NCBI RefSeq assembly: GCF_002979755.1
Contig: NZ_PCPP01000001.1
Location: forward strand, 714,665-778,664
Length of the DNA stretch: 64,000 nt
Direction: 5' to 3'
Origin: Chryseobacterium culicis
GTDB lineage: Bacteria; Bacteroidota; Bacteroidia; Flavobacteriales; Weeksellaceae
Made by a program: the position numbers and the translations under genes. Shown here in pieces: positions 16,281 to 24,393 of this stretch; positions within the stretch are counted from its first letter, which is position 1, and each line of letters starts with the position of its first letter. Under the pieces are notes generated by a model that did no database searches, had not been told where the DNA came from, and saw nothing but the letters and a program-made list of their open reading frames with translations.

Positions 16281-17210
16281 ATGCAATTAACCCCTAAAAT
16301 AACACAGATTTTAAATCATTTAGAAACAATACAACCTTTCAATCCAAAGGATTCTTTAGACGGTGCCCGTAAATATCTTGAGACGATGTCGTTGCAGTTA
16401 AGTGGTAAAAAAGAATCAGTAGCGATGATTGAAGAACTGAGTATTCAGCAGGACAATCATCAGATTCCTGTTCGTATTTACCGACCTCATGGAAAAGAAA
16501 TACAACAGTCATCAGCTATTATTTATATTCATGGAGGATGGTTTATAGCAGGAGGATATGAAACCCATGATGCTGTCGTTCGAAAACTGGCTAATAAAAC
16601 CGGATCTGTAGTTATTTTTATAGATTATCGCCTTGCTCCGGAACATCCTTTCCCGGCAGGCTTGAATGACTGTATTGATGGGATAAACTGGGTGTTCAAA
16701 AATGCAGAATCTTTAGGGATTGATCCTGATAAAATTGGAATTATAGGTGACAGTGCCGGAGGTGCTTTGGCAACGGTAGTTTCCACTCAGTTAGGAAAAC
16801 AGTTGAAATTTCAGATTCTGATTTATCCTGCCGCTGACAATCAATTGAACTCAAAATCATGGGAAACATATGAAAATGGTCCGGTTCTTAACAAACAGGG
16901 AGGCATTGATGCGTGGGCAGGCTATCTTCCCGAAGAAGAGAAAGGTAATCCTCTAGCGATTCCTGTTTTGATAAAAGATTTTAAAGAAACTCCGCCTACA
17001 TTAATCATTCTGGCGGAACATGATCCTTTGCTGGATGATGGGAAACAGCTTTCTCTGAACATGGAAAATGCAGGAGTAACCCTTAAAACAAGCCTTTATA
17101 AAGATATGGTTCATGGGTTTATGCATATGGGAGATCTGTTGGAGGAAATGCAATTGGCGGTGAATGAAATGGCAGATTTTGCTCATCAAAATTTAAAATC
17201 TGACGAATAA
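16281..17210 (+). CDS. Alpha/beta hydrolase (hormone-sensitive lipase family)
   Basis: A 309-residue HSL-family esterase. The oxyanion-hole motif is YIHGGWF, the nucleophile elbow IGDSAGGALA (G-D-S-A-G-G), the acid Asp lies in LAEHDPLLDDG and the His in DMVHGFMHM. It lacks a signal peptide, so it is probably cytoplasmic and acts on short-chain esters. It is divergent from the HxlR regulator and 8 nt ahead of an MFS transporter, so the pair is likely one operon under HxlR control. Confidence 0.87.
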   Translation: MQLTPKITQILNHLETIQPFNPKDSLDGARKYLETMSLQLSGKKESVAMIEELSIQQDNHQIPVRIYRPHGKEIQQSSAIIYIHGGWFIAGGYETHDAVVRKLANKTGSVVIFIDYRLAPEHPFPAGLNDCIDGINWVFKNAESLGIDPDKIGIIGDSAGGALATVVSTQLGKQLKFQILIYPAADNQLNSKSWETYENGPVLNKQGGIDAWAGYLPEEEKGNPLAIPVLIKDFKETPPTLIILAEHDPLLDDGKQLSLNMENAGVTLKTSLYKDMVHGFMHMGDLLEEMQLAVNEMADFAHQNLKSDE

Positions 17211-17218
17211 ACAGGATC

Positions 17219-18385
17219 ATGAAGAAGTATGCGTACATTGGATGTCTGGGATTTATAGCCGTTATTACAACAGAATTCGGCGTTATCGGAATTCTTCCGC
17301 AAATTGCAGAACATTATCAAATGAGTATAGACAAAGCAGGGTATCTGTTAAGCGCTTTTGCATTAATCATTGCTCTTACAGGACCTTTTATGACCTTACT
17401 TACCTCAGGTTTTGACCGTAAAAAAATAATGCTCACGGCCATTTTTATGTTTCTGGTGACAGGGTTTGTGTCTTCTTTTTCACCACCTTTCTGGCTGCTG
17501 ATGTTGGTAAGAATTTTACCTGCTTTTCTCCAGCCTGTATATATTGCGACTGCATTATCTGTAGCTGTTTCTCAGGCGGATGACCGTAAAAAGAATGAAC
17601 TCATGGGGATTGTTTTTAATGGAGTAGCCATTGCCATGGTCACTACAGTTCCTTTTGCAACATGGATTGCTGGCCTGTGGTCCTGGGAATATTCATTCAT
17701 GATACAAACTATAGTCAGTTTGATTGCCCTGGTTGTCATTTATTTCCTTCTTCCTCCGATGCCTGTGAAGGAGAAAAAATCTTATGGAAATCAGATCCGA
17801 ATATTGAAACAGCCTCCATTTGTTCTGAGTACTCTGACTAATTTTTTTATGATTACAGCCTGGTTTTCTACCTATAGTTATTTTGCAGATTATCTGAACA
17901 AAGCCAAAGGAATGGATACTTCAATGGTAAGCTATATGCTTTTGTTATTCGGAATTATCGGAGTGGCAGCCAATGGAGTAGCAGGAAAAATGCTCAATAA
18001 AAATGTAGCAGCAACAACGGCTATTTTTCTTTCCGGAACTATTTTAGTGCCTGTTCTTTTATATTTTTCTGATGGGAATCTCTTAGCAACAATTGCGGTC
18101 ATTGGAATCTGGGGATTTTTGTATTCACCAAGCTTTTTGAATGCCTCTACCTATATGATTTCTTCCGCACCGGATTCGCTGGAGTTTGCCAACAGCCTTG
18201 CCACTTCATTCGGAAATCTGGGAGTGACGCTGGGAACCACAATTGGAGGATGGGTTATCGTGACAAAAGGAGTAGAGTATATTCCCTGGATAGGCGTGAT
18301 CTTCGGGCTTCTTGCTTTTCTGATGATGATCTTAAAAGGGATCGTTGAAAAACGCAGCCAGGTACTTTCCACCTGTCAGAATTAA
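17219..18385 (+). CDS. MFS transporter (DHA1-like efflux)
   Basis: A 388-residue MFS protein with about 12 membrane segments. The N-terminus (GCLGFIAVITTEFGVIGILP) contains the T-E-F motif of drug:H+ antiporters of the DHA1/AraJ-Bcr kind, and the TM2-TM3 loop is FDRKKIMLTAIFM. It follows the HSL esterase by 8 nt. The pair may detoxify an ester compound sensed by the HxlR protein; this is inferred from context. Confidence 0.86.
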   Translation: MKKYAYIGCLGFIAVITTEFGVIGILPQIAEHYQMSIDKAGYLLSAFALIIALTGPFMTLLTSGFDRKKIMLTAIFMFLVTGFVSSFSPPFWLLMLVRILPAFLQPVYIATALSVAVSQADDRKKNELMGIVFNGVAIAMVTTVPFATWIAGLWSWEYSFMIQTIVSLIALVVIYFLLPPMPVKEKKSYGNQIRILKQPPFVLSTLTNFFMITAWFSTYSYFADYLNKAKGMDTSMVSYMLLLFGIIGVAANGVAGKMLNKNVAATTAIFLSGTILVPVLLYFSDGNLLATIAVIGIWGFLYSPSFLNASTYMISSAPDSLEFANSLATSFGNLGVTLGTTIGGWVIVTKGVEYIPWIGVIFGLLAFLMMILKGIVEKRSQVLSTCQN

Positions 18386-18397
18386 ACTGTAACAATT

Positions 18398-18429
18398 TTT
18401 GTTACATTGAATAAATTATAGTACCTTTG
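18398..18429 (+). promoter_or_regulatory. Bacteroidota-type promoter for the FrnE/DsbA gene
   Basis: TTTG (18398-18401), 20 bp, then TACCTTTG (18422-18429) match the consensus TTTG-N19-TAnnTTTG. The expected transcript starts about 28 nt before the ATG at 18460. The best promoter match in the window. Confidence 0.75.
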
Positions 18430-18459
18430 CACTATTAATTTGATTTAAAATTAAATACA

Positions 18460-19161
18460 ATGAAAATAGAAATTTGGTCGGATGTAATGTGTCCGTTTTG
18501 CTATATTGGAAAGAATAATTTTGAGCAGGCTTTAAGTAAACTTCCTTTTAAAGATGAAGTAGAAGTAGAGTGGAAGAGTTTTCAGTTGGATCCTACTTTA
18601 GATCCTAAGGAAACGCAGGATACAATTCAGTATTTTAGAGAAAAAAAGGGGGTTGCAGAAGCCCAGGCTACACAAATGCTTGGTCAGGTAACACAAATGG
18701 GTAAAGGAGCTGGAATTGATTTTAATTTTGGAAAAACATTGATCACCAACACTTTCAGCGCTCATAAATTGCTTCATTTAGCCAAAAAGCATAACAAATC
18801 CAATGAAATGGAAGAAGCATTGTTTATCGCTCATTTTATCGACGGTAAAAACGTAGGAGATAGAGATGTTTTAGTGGCTCTTGCTGAAAGTTTGGGAATT
18901 GATAAAGACGAGGCAATCCAGGCAGTTACAACAGATCAGCTGGATTATAAAGTGAATCAGGATATTCAGGAAGCAAGAAATAATGGTGTTTCCGGAGTTC
19001 CATTCTTTGTTCTGAATGGTAAATATGCTGTTTCCGGAGCTCAGCCGGTAGAAGTATTTGAAAATGCACTTCAGCAGACTTATAAAGAAACTGTAAGTCC
19101 GTTTAAAGATCTCTCGGGAGGCAGCGGAGCTTCCTGTGATGCAGATGGATGCAGTATTTAA
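18460..19161 (+). CDS. DsbA family oxidoreductase (FrnE-like)
   Basis: A 233-residue thioredoxin-fold protein with a DsbA helical insertion. The redox motif CPFC (C11, C14) sits in WSDVMCPFCYIG, and the cis-Pro loop is SGVPFFVLNGKYAVSGAQPV. It lacks a signal peptide, so it is cytoplasmic, like FrnE and 2-hydroxychromene-2-carboxylate isomerase relatives that have a role in thiol and oxidative stress. The C-terminus carries extra cysteines (SCDADGCSI), as seen in FrnE proteins. It is a single gene with its own promoter and terminator. Confidence 0.88.
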   Translation: MKIEIWSDVMCPFCYIGKNNFEQALSKLPFKDEVEVEWKSFQLDPTLDPKETQDTIQYFREKKGVAEAQATQMLGQVTQMGKGAGIDFNFGKTLITNTFSAHKLLHLAKKHNKSNEMEEALFIAHFIDGKNVGDRDVLVALAESLGIDKDEAIQAVTTDQLDYKVNQDIQEARNNGVSGVPFFVLNGKYAVSGAQPVEVFENALQQTYKETVSPFKDLSGGSGASCDADGCSI

Positions 19162-19167
19162 GATATC

Positions 19168-19201
19168 AAAACCCCAAAACATTTATTTGTTTTGGGGTTT
19201 T
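19168..19201 (+). terminator. Rho-independent terminator
   Basis: Arms at 19168-19180 and 19189-19201 (AAAACCCCAAAAC and its complement), 8-nt loop, ending in a T-run, 7 nt after the FrnE-like stop. Confidence 0.88.
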
Positions 19202-19269
19202 TAATAGGAAATGCCTGGAATTTTTAGAAATATGAGAGGATATCTGTATATTTGAAAATAACTCATGGT

Positions 19270-19644
19270 ATGACTATTAATACTCTAAGATATACATCAA
19301 TTATTTCTTATCTGCTCATTGTTTTAATGGGACAAATGATGGGATTACCATTTATTTTTTGGCTAGTATTTACCGCTTTTGATTTCGGAAATATAGATCA
19401 GGTTTTTGCTGTATTAGGACTTTTGGGTATTGTTCTTACTATTTCAAGATGGAAAAATAAAGTGTCAATAACGATCTTGAGTTTCATAATGATGTTGTCA
19501 CCAATTGTAAGCAAAATGATTCAAGTCCCCATAGAAAAGTTTAATTATCTGGCATTTAAAATTCCCTTGATTCTATTTGTTGCCTGCTATTTAATATTCA
19601 TCATTCTTAATGCAAAAAAAAGAAAACCTGTTGTATCTTTGTAA
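19270..19644 (+). CDS. Small membrane protein of unknown function
   Basis: A 124-residue protein with about four hydrophobic segments (YTSIISYLLIVLMGQMMGLP first, FKIPLILFVACYLIFIILNA last) and a basic C-terminus AKKRKPVVSL, so the C-terminus is probably cytoplasmic. No family was recognised. The frame can begin at TTG 19252, but ATG 19270 is the better start. It stands ahead of the nucleosidase gene, 35 nt away, and could be co-transcribed with it. Confidence 0.6.
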   Translation: MTINTLRYTSIISYLLIVLMGQMMGLPFIFWLVFTAFDFGNIDQVFAVLGLLGIVLTISRWKNKVSITILSFIMMLSPIVSKMIQVPIEKFNYLAFKIPLILFVACYLIFIILNAKKRKPVVSL

Positions 19645-19679
19645 TACAGTGACAACAACTGCATAAATCTAATTTCTCA

Positions 19680-20261
19680 ATGATAAAAATTAACAACGAA
19701 ACCCATTATTCAATTGATGATACCCTTTTTGTTTTTGCCTTAGATTCCGAAGCAGGAACTGTTTTTGATGATAAAAACAAATTAATTACAGGTATTGGAA
19801 AGGTAAATGCCGCAATCGAATTGACGAAAGAAATTCATACAAGAAAACCAAAACTGATCGTGAATTTAGGTTCTGCAGGTAGTAAAGGATTTCACAAAGG
19901 AGAAGTGGTATGCTGTACAAAATTCATCCAAAGAGATATGGATGTAAGAGGATTAGGATTTAAATTATATGAAACCCCTCTATCCGGAGTACCACCTGTA
20001 TTAGAATATGGCCTTAAAATGGAAACTTTGCAGGAAGGAATATGCGGAAGTGGCGACAGTTTTGAAATGAACCATTCTGAAACGGATTATAATATTGTAG
20101 ACATGGAAGCCTATCCACTGGCACTGATTGCCCAACAGGAGAATATCCCGTTTCTATGTCTGAAATATATTTCTGATGATGCCGGAAGTGATGCTGCAGA
20201 CGATTGGAGTGTACAGGTACACCTGGCTTCTGAAGCATTTAAGAAAATTCTTTTCTCATAA
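19680..20261 (+). CDS. Nucleoside phosphorylase-like nucleosidase
   Basis: A 193-residue member of the MTA/SAH nucleosidase-PNP superfamily. It shows IGKVNAAIELTKEI, VNLGSAGSKGFHKGEV (the G-S-A-G base loop), and the purine-binding VDMEAYPLALIAQQ with the catalytic-type D in YISDDAGSDAADDW. It is shorter than MtnN (about 230 residues) and belongs to the nucleosidases of unassigned substrate found in Bacteroidota. Likely role: hydrolysis of a purine nucleoside such as methylthioadenosine. It is followed by a GNAT gene 17 nt downstream. Confidence 0.83.
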   Translation: MIKINNETHYSIDDTLFVFALDSEAGTVFDDKNKLITGIGKVNAAIELTKEIHTRKPKLIVNLGSAGSKGFHKGEVVCCTKFIQRDMDVRGLGFKLYETPLSGVPPVLEYGLKMETLQEGICGSGDSFEMNHSETDYNIVDMEAYPLALIAQQENIPFLCLKYISDDAGSDAADDWSVQVHLASEAFKKILFS

Positions 20262-20278
20262 CATTCATTCTTACTATC

Positions 20279-20800
20279 ATGAGTTCAATTATTATAAACA
20301 AAGCGACTGCTGAAGACTTAGACGTGGTACAAAGCTTAGGAATTCAGACATTTTCAGAAACATTTGCTGAAGATAATACTGAAGAATCTATGAAAAAGTA
20401 TCTGGAAGAAAGCTTCAACACAGAAAAGGTAAAATCAGAGCTGAATAATCCTGATTCTCTTTTCTATATTGCCTGGGAAGAAGACAATCCGGTAGGCTAT
20501 CTGAAAGTGAATACAGGAAATGCACAGACAGAACTTCAGGATGATACCAGCCTTGAAATTGAAAGAATCTATGTGAAGAAAAGCCATCACGGGAAAAAAG
20601 TAGGACAACTCCTTTATGATCAAGCTTTAGATACCGCCAGACAGCTTAATAAATTATACTTATGGCTGGGTGTCTGGGAAGAAAACCTGAGGGCTTTACA
20701 ATTTTACAGAAAAAATGGATTTGCTGAATTTGATAAACATATTTTCAGACTTGGAGAAGAAGAACAGACCGATCTGATGATGAAGAAAATGTTGGATTAA
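20279..20800 (+). CDS. GNAT family N-acetyltransferase
   Basis: A 173-residue GNAT enzyme. Motif A reads LEIERIYVKKSHHGKKVGQLL (Q/R-x-x-G-x-G/A type, here H-H-G-K-K-V-G) and motif B LYLWLGVWEENLRALQFYRKNGFAEF. It resembles protein or small-molecule acetyltransferases of the YjaB/spermidine kind. It is co-directional with the nucleosidase (17 nt). The substrate is unknown. Confidence 0.87.
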   Translation: MSSIIINKATAEDLDVVQSLGIQTFSETFAEDNTEESMKKYLEESFNTEKVKSELNNPDSLFYIAWEEDNPVGYLKVNTGNAQTELQDDTSLEIERIYVKKSHHGKKVGQLLYDQALDTARQLNKLYLWLGVWEENLRALQFYRKNGFAEFDKHIFRLGEEEQTDLMMKKMLD

Positions 20801-20857
20801 TTTTTTTTGCCCACAGATAGCACAAATTTTCACTGATAATTGTGTAAAATATTCAAA

Positions 20858-21433
20858 ATGAACAATTCAGAATTTGTAAAGCATATCAATCAGTATTATC
20901 CTTTATCTGAAGAAACAATTCAAGATTTACTGGATATCTGTACAGAAGAGTACTATCACAAAAATGATCTTCTGCTGGAATCCGGTTCCATGGCAAGGTA
21001 TTATTATTTTATCAAATCAGGATTAATAGGGTATTATACGGTAGATGAACAGGGAGATAATATTTATAAAATCTTCTTTGAAGAAAACAGCTTTGTTGCC
21101 TCCACTGCAGCCATTATTAAAAATGTACCCAGCGATTTCAATATTATTGCACTGGAAGATTGTGCAGTTATCCAATATCCGGCAAAACAGTATAGAGAAT
21201 TGTTGGAAAAGCATCATGATCTGGCTCTTTTTCATATGTATTATCTGGAAAAAAACTGGGTAGTGAAAAAAGAACCTCTGGAAGTATCTCTGAAATATGA
21301 AACTGCAAAAAAACGGTATTTACAGTTACTTGAAAATCAATCTTTGTACAACAGATTAAAGCAACATCATATCGCTTCTTTCCTTGGAATTACTCCTACA
21401 CAGCTAAGCCGTATCAAAAAAGAAATTAACTGA
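20858..21433 (+). CDS. Crp/Fnr family transcriptional regulator, atypical recognition helix
   Basis: A 191-residue Crp-like protein. The cyclic-nucleotide-type beta-roll includes DLLLESGSMARYYYFIKSGLIGYY, and the C-terminal helix-turn-helix is HHIASFLGITPTQLSRIKKE. In the recognition helix the usual Glu of E-x-x-S-R is Thr (T-Q-L-S-R), so its binding site should differ from that of the other two Crp/Fnr proteins in this window. ATG 20858 is preferred over the TTG at 20840. It stands alone, followed by a 549-bp gap. Confidence 0.86.
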   Translation: MNNSEFVKHINQYYPLSEETIQDLLDICTEEYYHKNDLLLESGSMARYYYFIKSGLIGYYTVDEQGDNIYKIFFEENSFVASTAAIIKNVPSDFNIIALEDCAVIQYPAKQYRELLEKHHDLALFHMYYLEKNWVVKKEPLEVSLKYETAKKRYLQLLENQSLYNRLKQHHIASFLGITPTQLSRIKKEIN

Positions 21434-21982
21434 TATTCCTAATTCTGAGTGGAATAAAGTACCCTGAGTTCGGTTTAAGAAAATTTAATTTTCTGGACTG
21501 AAGCTGTCTGATCTTTTATATTGATTTTTTAACCACAAAAGACACAAAAGTTTTAAATACTGAAGTTTTTTTGGGCTAAGCTTTATGTATAATCAGTACA
21601 CCTAAGTTTTGTGAAAATGTTTGATTTTCATCTTATGTGAACTTTTCTACTGCATCATTGTAAACTTACTTAAGTGAACTAAAATGTTTTAAAATAATAG
21701 CTCTGGTGACTTTTGTGGTTGGTAAAGTTTAGATAACTTTTTTATAAAAAATAATAACCCTCTTGGAATTTTATTGTTGAACTTCAATAACTTCGCTCCC
21801 CAGCTTTCTGACTTCATTAAAATGAATTCGAAATCTGAGTGAAATAAACTAATAAAAGCTTCAACATATGTTGAGGTTTTTTTTCTTTTTATGCTGCAAT
21901 TTTGCTTCATCATACAGTCATTGGTACATTATATGTTTTATAATAAAAACCGATGATTATTATTAATTAAACATTTTTAAAC
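21434..21982. other. Intergenic region with a dispersed repeat
   Basis: No protein gene supported. The region holds one copy of repeat family 1 (21531-21720) and a T/A-rich stretch before the esterase gene. A 74-residue minus-strand frame at 21689-21913 has no recognisable features. Confidence 0.6.
21531..21720 (+). repeat. Dispersed repeat family 1, copy A
   Basis: A 190-bp element bounded by inverted ends AACCACAAAAGACACAAAAG and GACTTTTGTGGTT. Its centre contains GATTTTCATCTTATGTGAAC. The same element, in opposite orientation, is at 38149-38333. Confidence 0.8.
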
Positions 21983-22795
21983 ATGAAGAAGCTTATCAAA
22001 ATTGTCGTTGTGCTGGTTGCATTTATCCCACTATCAGCACAAAAAATTATTCATCAGGAAGTTTTCAGTCCGAAAATGAATAAAAAGATCAAAACAGTTA
22101 TTATTACCCCTAACCTTCAGCCTAATACAACCTATCCGTCTGTGTATATTCTTCATGGTTTCAGCGGTAATCCTGACAGAATTATGAAACAGGATATTCC
22201 TGATCTTGTTAAAAAAGCACAGGAACTTAAAACGATCTATGTGCTTCCGGATGGAAATTACAGTTCATGGTATGTAGACAGTCCGGTTGTTAAGGATTCA
22301 CAATATCAAACCTTTATTGGAAAAGAACTGGTAGAATTTATTGATAAAAATTATCCTGTGAAAGCCGATAAAAAATTCCGTGGCATTATGGGATGGAGTA
22401 TGGGCGGCTATGGAGCAACCAATATCGGGGTTACTTATAATAAAACGTTTGGTATTGTAGGAAGTTCATGTGGTGCGTTGGATTTCAACTCATTTGGGGA
22501 AGGATATCAAAAATATATGGTAAATAAAGTTCTTGGACCATTAGAATCAATTAATCCCAGTTTTCTTACCGACAGTAAAGTGAAGCTGATGGCAGGAGCA
22601 GGACAGCAATATATCTTCGATTGTGGCACAGAAGACACCCAGATGATCAATATGAACAGGAATTTTCATAAAAAACTGACAGAAATGAAAATCCAGCATC
22701 TCTATACAGAATCTTTGGGTGGGCATGTTCCCGAATACTGGAGCAGATCACTGTCTGAACAATTGTCTTTATTTGACAGATTTTTTAAACAATAA
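21983..22795 (+). CDS. Secreted esterase-like alpha/beta hydrolase (esterase D family)
   Basis: A 270-residue protein with an N-terminal signal peptide (MKKLIKIVVVLVAFIPLSAQ) and an esterase D / S-formylglutathione hydrolase-like fold. The nucleophile elbow is GIMGWSMGGYGATN (G-x-S-x-G), the oxyanion region VYILHGFSGNPD, and the probable acid and base lie in FDCGTEDTQ and SLGGHVPEYW. It is probably periplasmic or outer-membrane associated, acting on an ester of sugar, lipid or siderophore type. It stands alone; the siderophore locus begins 285 bp downstream, which might be chance or might mean ferrisiderophore ester handling. The hydroxamate type predicted there does not need an esterase. Confidence 0.82.
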   Translation: MKKLIKIVVVLVAFIPLSAQKIIHQEVFSPKMNKKIKTVIITPNLQPNTTYPSVYILHGFSGNPDRIMKQDIPDLVKKAQELKTIYVLPDGNYSSWYVDSPVVKDSQYQTFIGKELVEFIDKNYPVKADKKFRGIMGWSMGGYGATNIGVTYNKTFGIVGSSCGALDFNSFGEGYQKYMVNKVLGPLESINPSFLTDSKVKLMAGAGQQYIFDCGTEDTQMINMNRNFHKKLTEMKIQHLYTESLGGHVPEYWSRSLSEQLSLFDRFFKQ

Positions 22796-22809
22796 ACCTG
22801 TTTTTTAAG

Positions 22810-22985
22810 TTTCGGCTAAAGCCTTTGGAATTTATATTTAATTATTAAAACGGGCTAAAGCCCTTTCCTATTGAATCTTGATTAGTTTTTATATTAATAG
22901 AAGCGGGCTTTAGCCCGCTTGTTTTTTATTGTTGATAGCTTTACCCAATCGATCCGTGTCAAGGTTTTAAACCTTGACACGGATC
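22810..22985. repeat. GC-rich hairpin repeats
   Basis: Several copies of a CTAAAGCC motif, a palindrome AAGCGGGCT-TT-AGCCCGCTT at 22901-22920 followed by a T-run, and a 17-bp perfect inverted repeat around GATCCGTGTCAAGG (22951-22967 and 22969-22985). They may work as terminators for the esterase gene. They stand out as GC-rich against an AT-rich background. Confidence 0.6.
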
Positions 22986-23007
22986 AATCGAATGAAAATC
23001 AAATAAA

Positions 23008-23040
23008 AAATCCTTTTTGAGCCATGCCCAAAAAGGATTT
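23008..23040 (-). terminator. Terminator of the lysine-hydroxylase-like gene
   Basis: Perfect 11-bp arms AAATCCTTTTT (23008-23018) and AAAAAGGATTT (23030-23040). Read on the minus strand they are followed by a T-run. Confidence 0.8.
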
Positions 23041-23079
23041 ACGATTGATTGATGTTCAAAATGCTAACTAACCAGCATA

Positions 23080-24177
23080 TTAAAATTGTTGAAAGTTTTT
23101 ACCCAAATGCTCTTCTATTACAAAGAACGGATCTTCTGTAAGCGTGTGTGCTCTCATATCGATAAGACTCACTTTACTCATCATACGAAGCATAATTCTT
23201 CTCTCACAAGGCTGTTCAATACCGTCAATTTTTCTCACTCCTGCACGGAAAGCTGATCTTCCGTGAGCACATAAATGATTATTAACCAGAATGACATCTC
23301 CCGCCTGAGGCGTAAACCCTGAGTAAATCAAATGTCTGGCTTCTTCCCAGAACTCATGCAGCGTACTTTGAGCTTCCTCAGATTGTCTTATACTCGAATT
23401 GAAAAGCTGTTCTGCAGCATCAAACCTCATAAAAGGAAGGCTTAAATTCCCATACAATACAGAATCTAATGTTTCTTCTTCAGTATCTCCTGTTTCCAGA
23501 TTCGCATCTTTTGGGATTTTATAAATACGCTCAAAAAGAGGTCTGTAGTTTTCACCGATAGACTCATGAGATCGGATTGAATAAAGAGTAGAAGGAACCT
23601 GTTCCTCATTTCTTACATACATAAAGCTTAAATAATCTGCCTGATGTTTCAGGAAAGCATCTTCGGTATGTACATACAAATCTGTGGAAGATCCTGATCC
23701 CGTCTGCGTTTCTTTCATTTTCTCATCAGGAATGATGGCATGAATTAATCCACCTCCTTTACGCTGTGAATAATATTGCACAGGTTTTGATGGCAGCGCT
23801 CCATGAATAAGTGCACATGCAAAACCATATAAATTAAATTTTGAATAATCTGCAGTCTGCCAATTTGAAGGGGTAGAGCCTATATTCTCCTGATCTATAT
23901 CCATTAATCCGGTAAAGATCAGTGCACCATACTGATTTTTTGAAAAGTCACTCGCAAAATCAGCCGCTATATTTAAAATTCTCTCCGGTAAAAAATAAGA
24001 CGCCAGCTGATGTACATGCTTAATAAAATCACGGTTTTCATAAGTGTCATACTTTTTCTGAAGATGTAGTGCAGCATCTTTTATCATTCTTCTCTCCTGT
24101 GAGGTGACCTCTATGACCGTAGGAAGCAGTTTTACCGCTGTAGAACAGTCTTTATCTAAAATTTCTGTAGAATTCAT
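23080..24177 (-). CDS. Fe(II)/2-oxoglutarate-dependent oxygenase, probable lysine 4-hydroxylase of the siderophore pathway
   Basis: A 365-residue clavaminate-synthase-like oxygenase. The metal triad is H170-T-E172 in LYVHTEDAFLKHQADYLSF and H305 in NNHLCAHGRSAFRAG; the Arg-rich ERRIMLRM provides the likely 2-oxoglutarate Arg. H-x-E (not H-x-D) and the architecture match the arginine/asparagine/lysine hydroxylases (VioC, AsnO, and lysine dioxygenases of Flavobacterium and Chitinophaga). It lies divergent from the amino-acid decarboxylase of the NIS cluster and shares its 216-bp control region. Lysine at C4 is the suggested substrate, giving 3-hydroxycadaverine after decarboxylation; the substrate and regiochemistry are inference. 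Confidence 0.78.
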   Translation of the reverse strand: MNSTEILDKDCSTAVKLLPTVIEVTSQERRMIKDAALHLQKKYDTYENRDFIKHVHQLASYFLPERILNIAADFASDFSKNQYGALIFTGLMDIDQENIGSTPSNWQTADYSKFNLYGFACALIHGALPSKPVQYYSQRKGGGLIHAIIPDEKMKETQTGSGSSTDLYVHTEDAFLKHQADYLSFMYVRNEEQVPSTLYSIRSHESIGENYRPLFERIYKIPKDANLETGDTEEETLDSVLYGNLSLPFMRFDAAEQLFNSSIRQSEEAQSTLHEFWEEARHLIYSGFTPQAGDVILVNNHLCAHGRSAFRAGVRKIDGIEQPCERRIMLRMMSKVSLIDMRAHTLTEDPFFVIEEHLGKNFQQF

Positions 24178-24393
24178 TAAAAAAAAATTTGGTGTTAACT
24201 AATAATTTTTATATTTGTTTTTAATTATTCTAAATAACAATAGCCGAGTCAAATTTATGAATAATTACTCAACCACCAAACAAAATCTAAAAAAAATGTA
24301 AAAATTAAAAACCTGACTATCAGATATATATAATCGTATATCAAAAAAACCACAACAACTCACAGATTTAAAAAATCACATTACAAAACTTTT
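24178..24393. promoter_or_regulatory. Divergent control region of the siderophore locus
   Basis: A 216-bp AT-rich gap between divergent siderophore genes. Visible symmetrical sequences are TTATT-CTA-AATAA (24225-24237) and GATATA-N8-TATATC (24323-24342). Iron control through a Fur-type repressor is expected for such a locus, but neither site is a clear match to the E. coli Fur box. Confidence 0.4.

Noticed and set aside
21983..22795. Including the esterase in the siderophore locus
   Set aside because: It is separated by hairpins and a terminator, and a hydroxamate siderophore does not need an esterase; kept separate.
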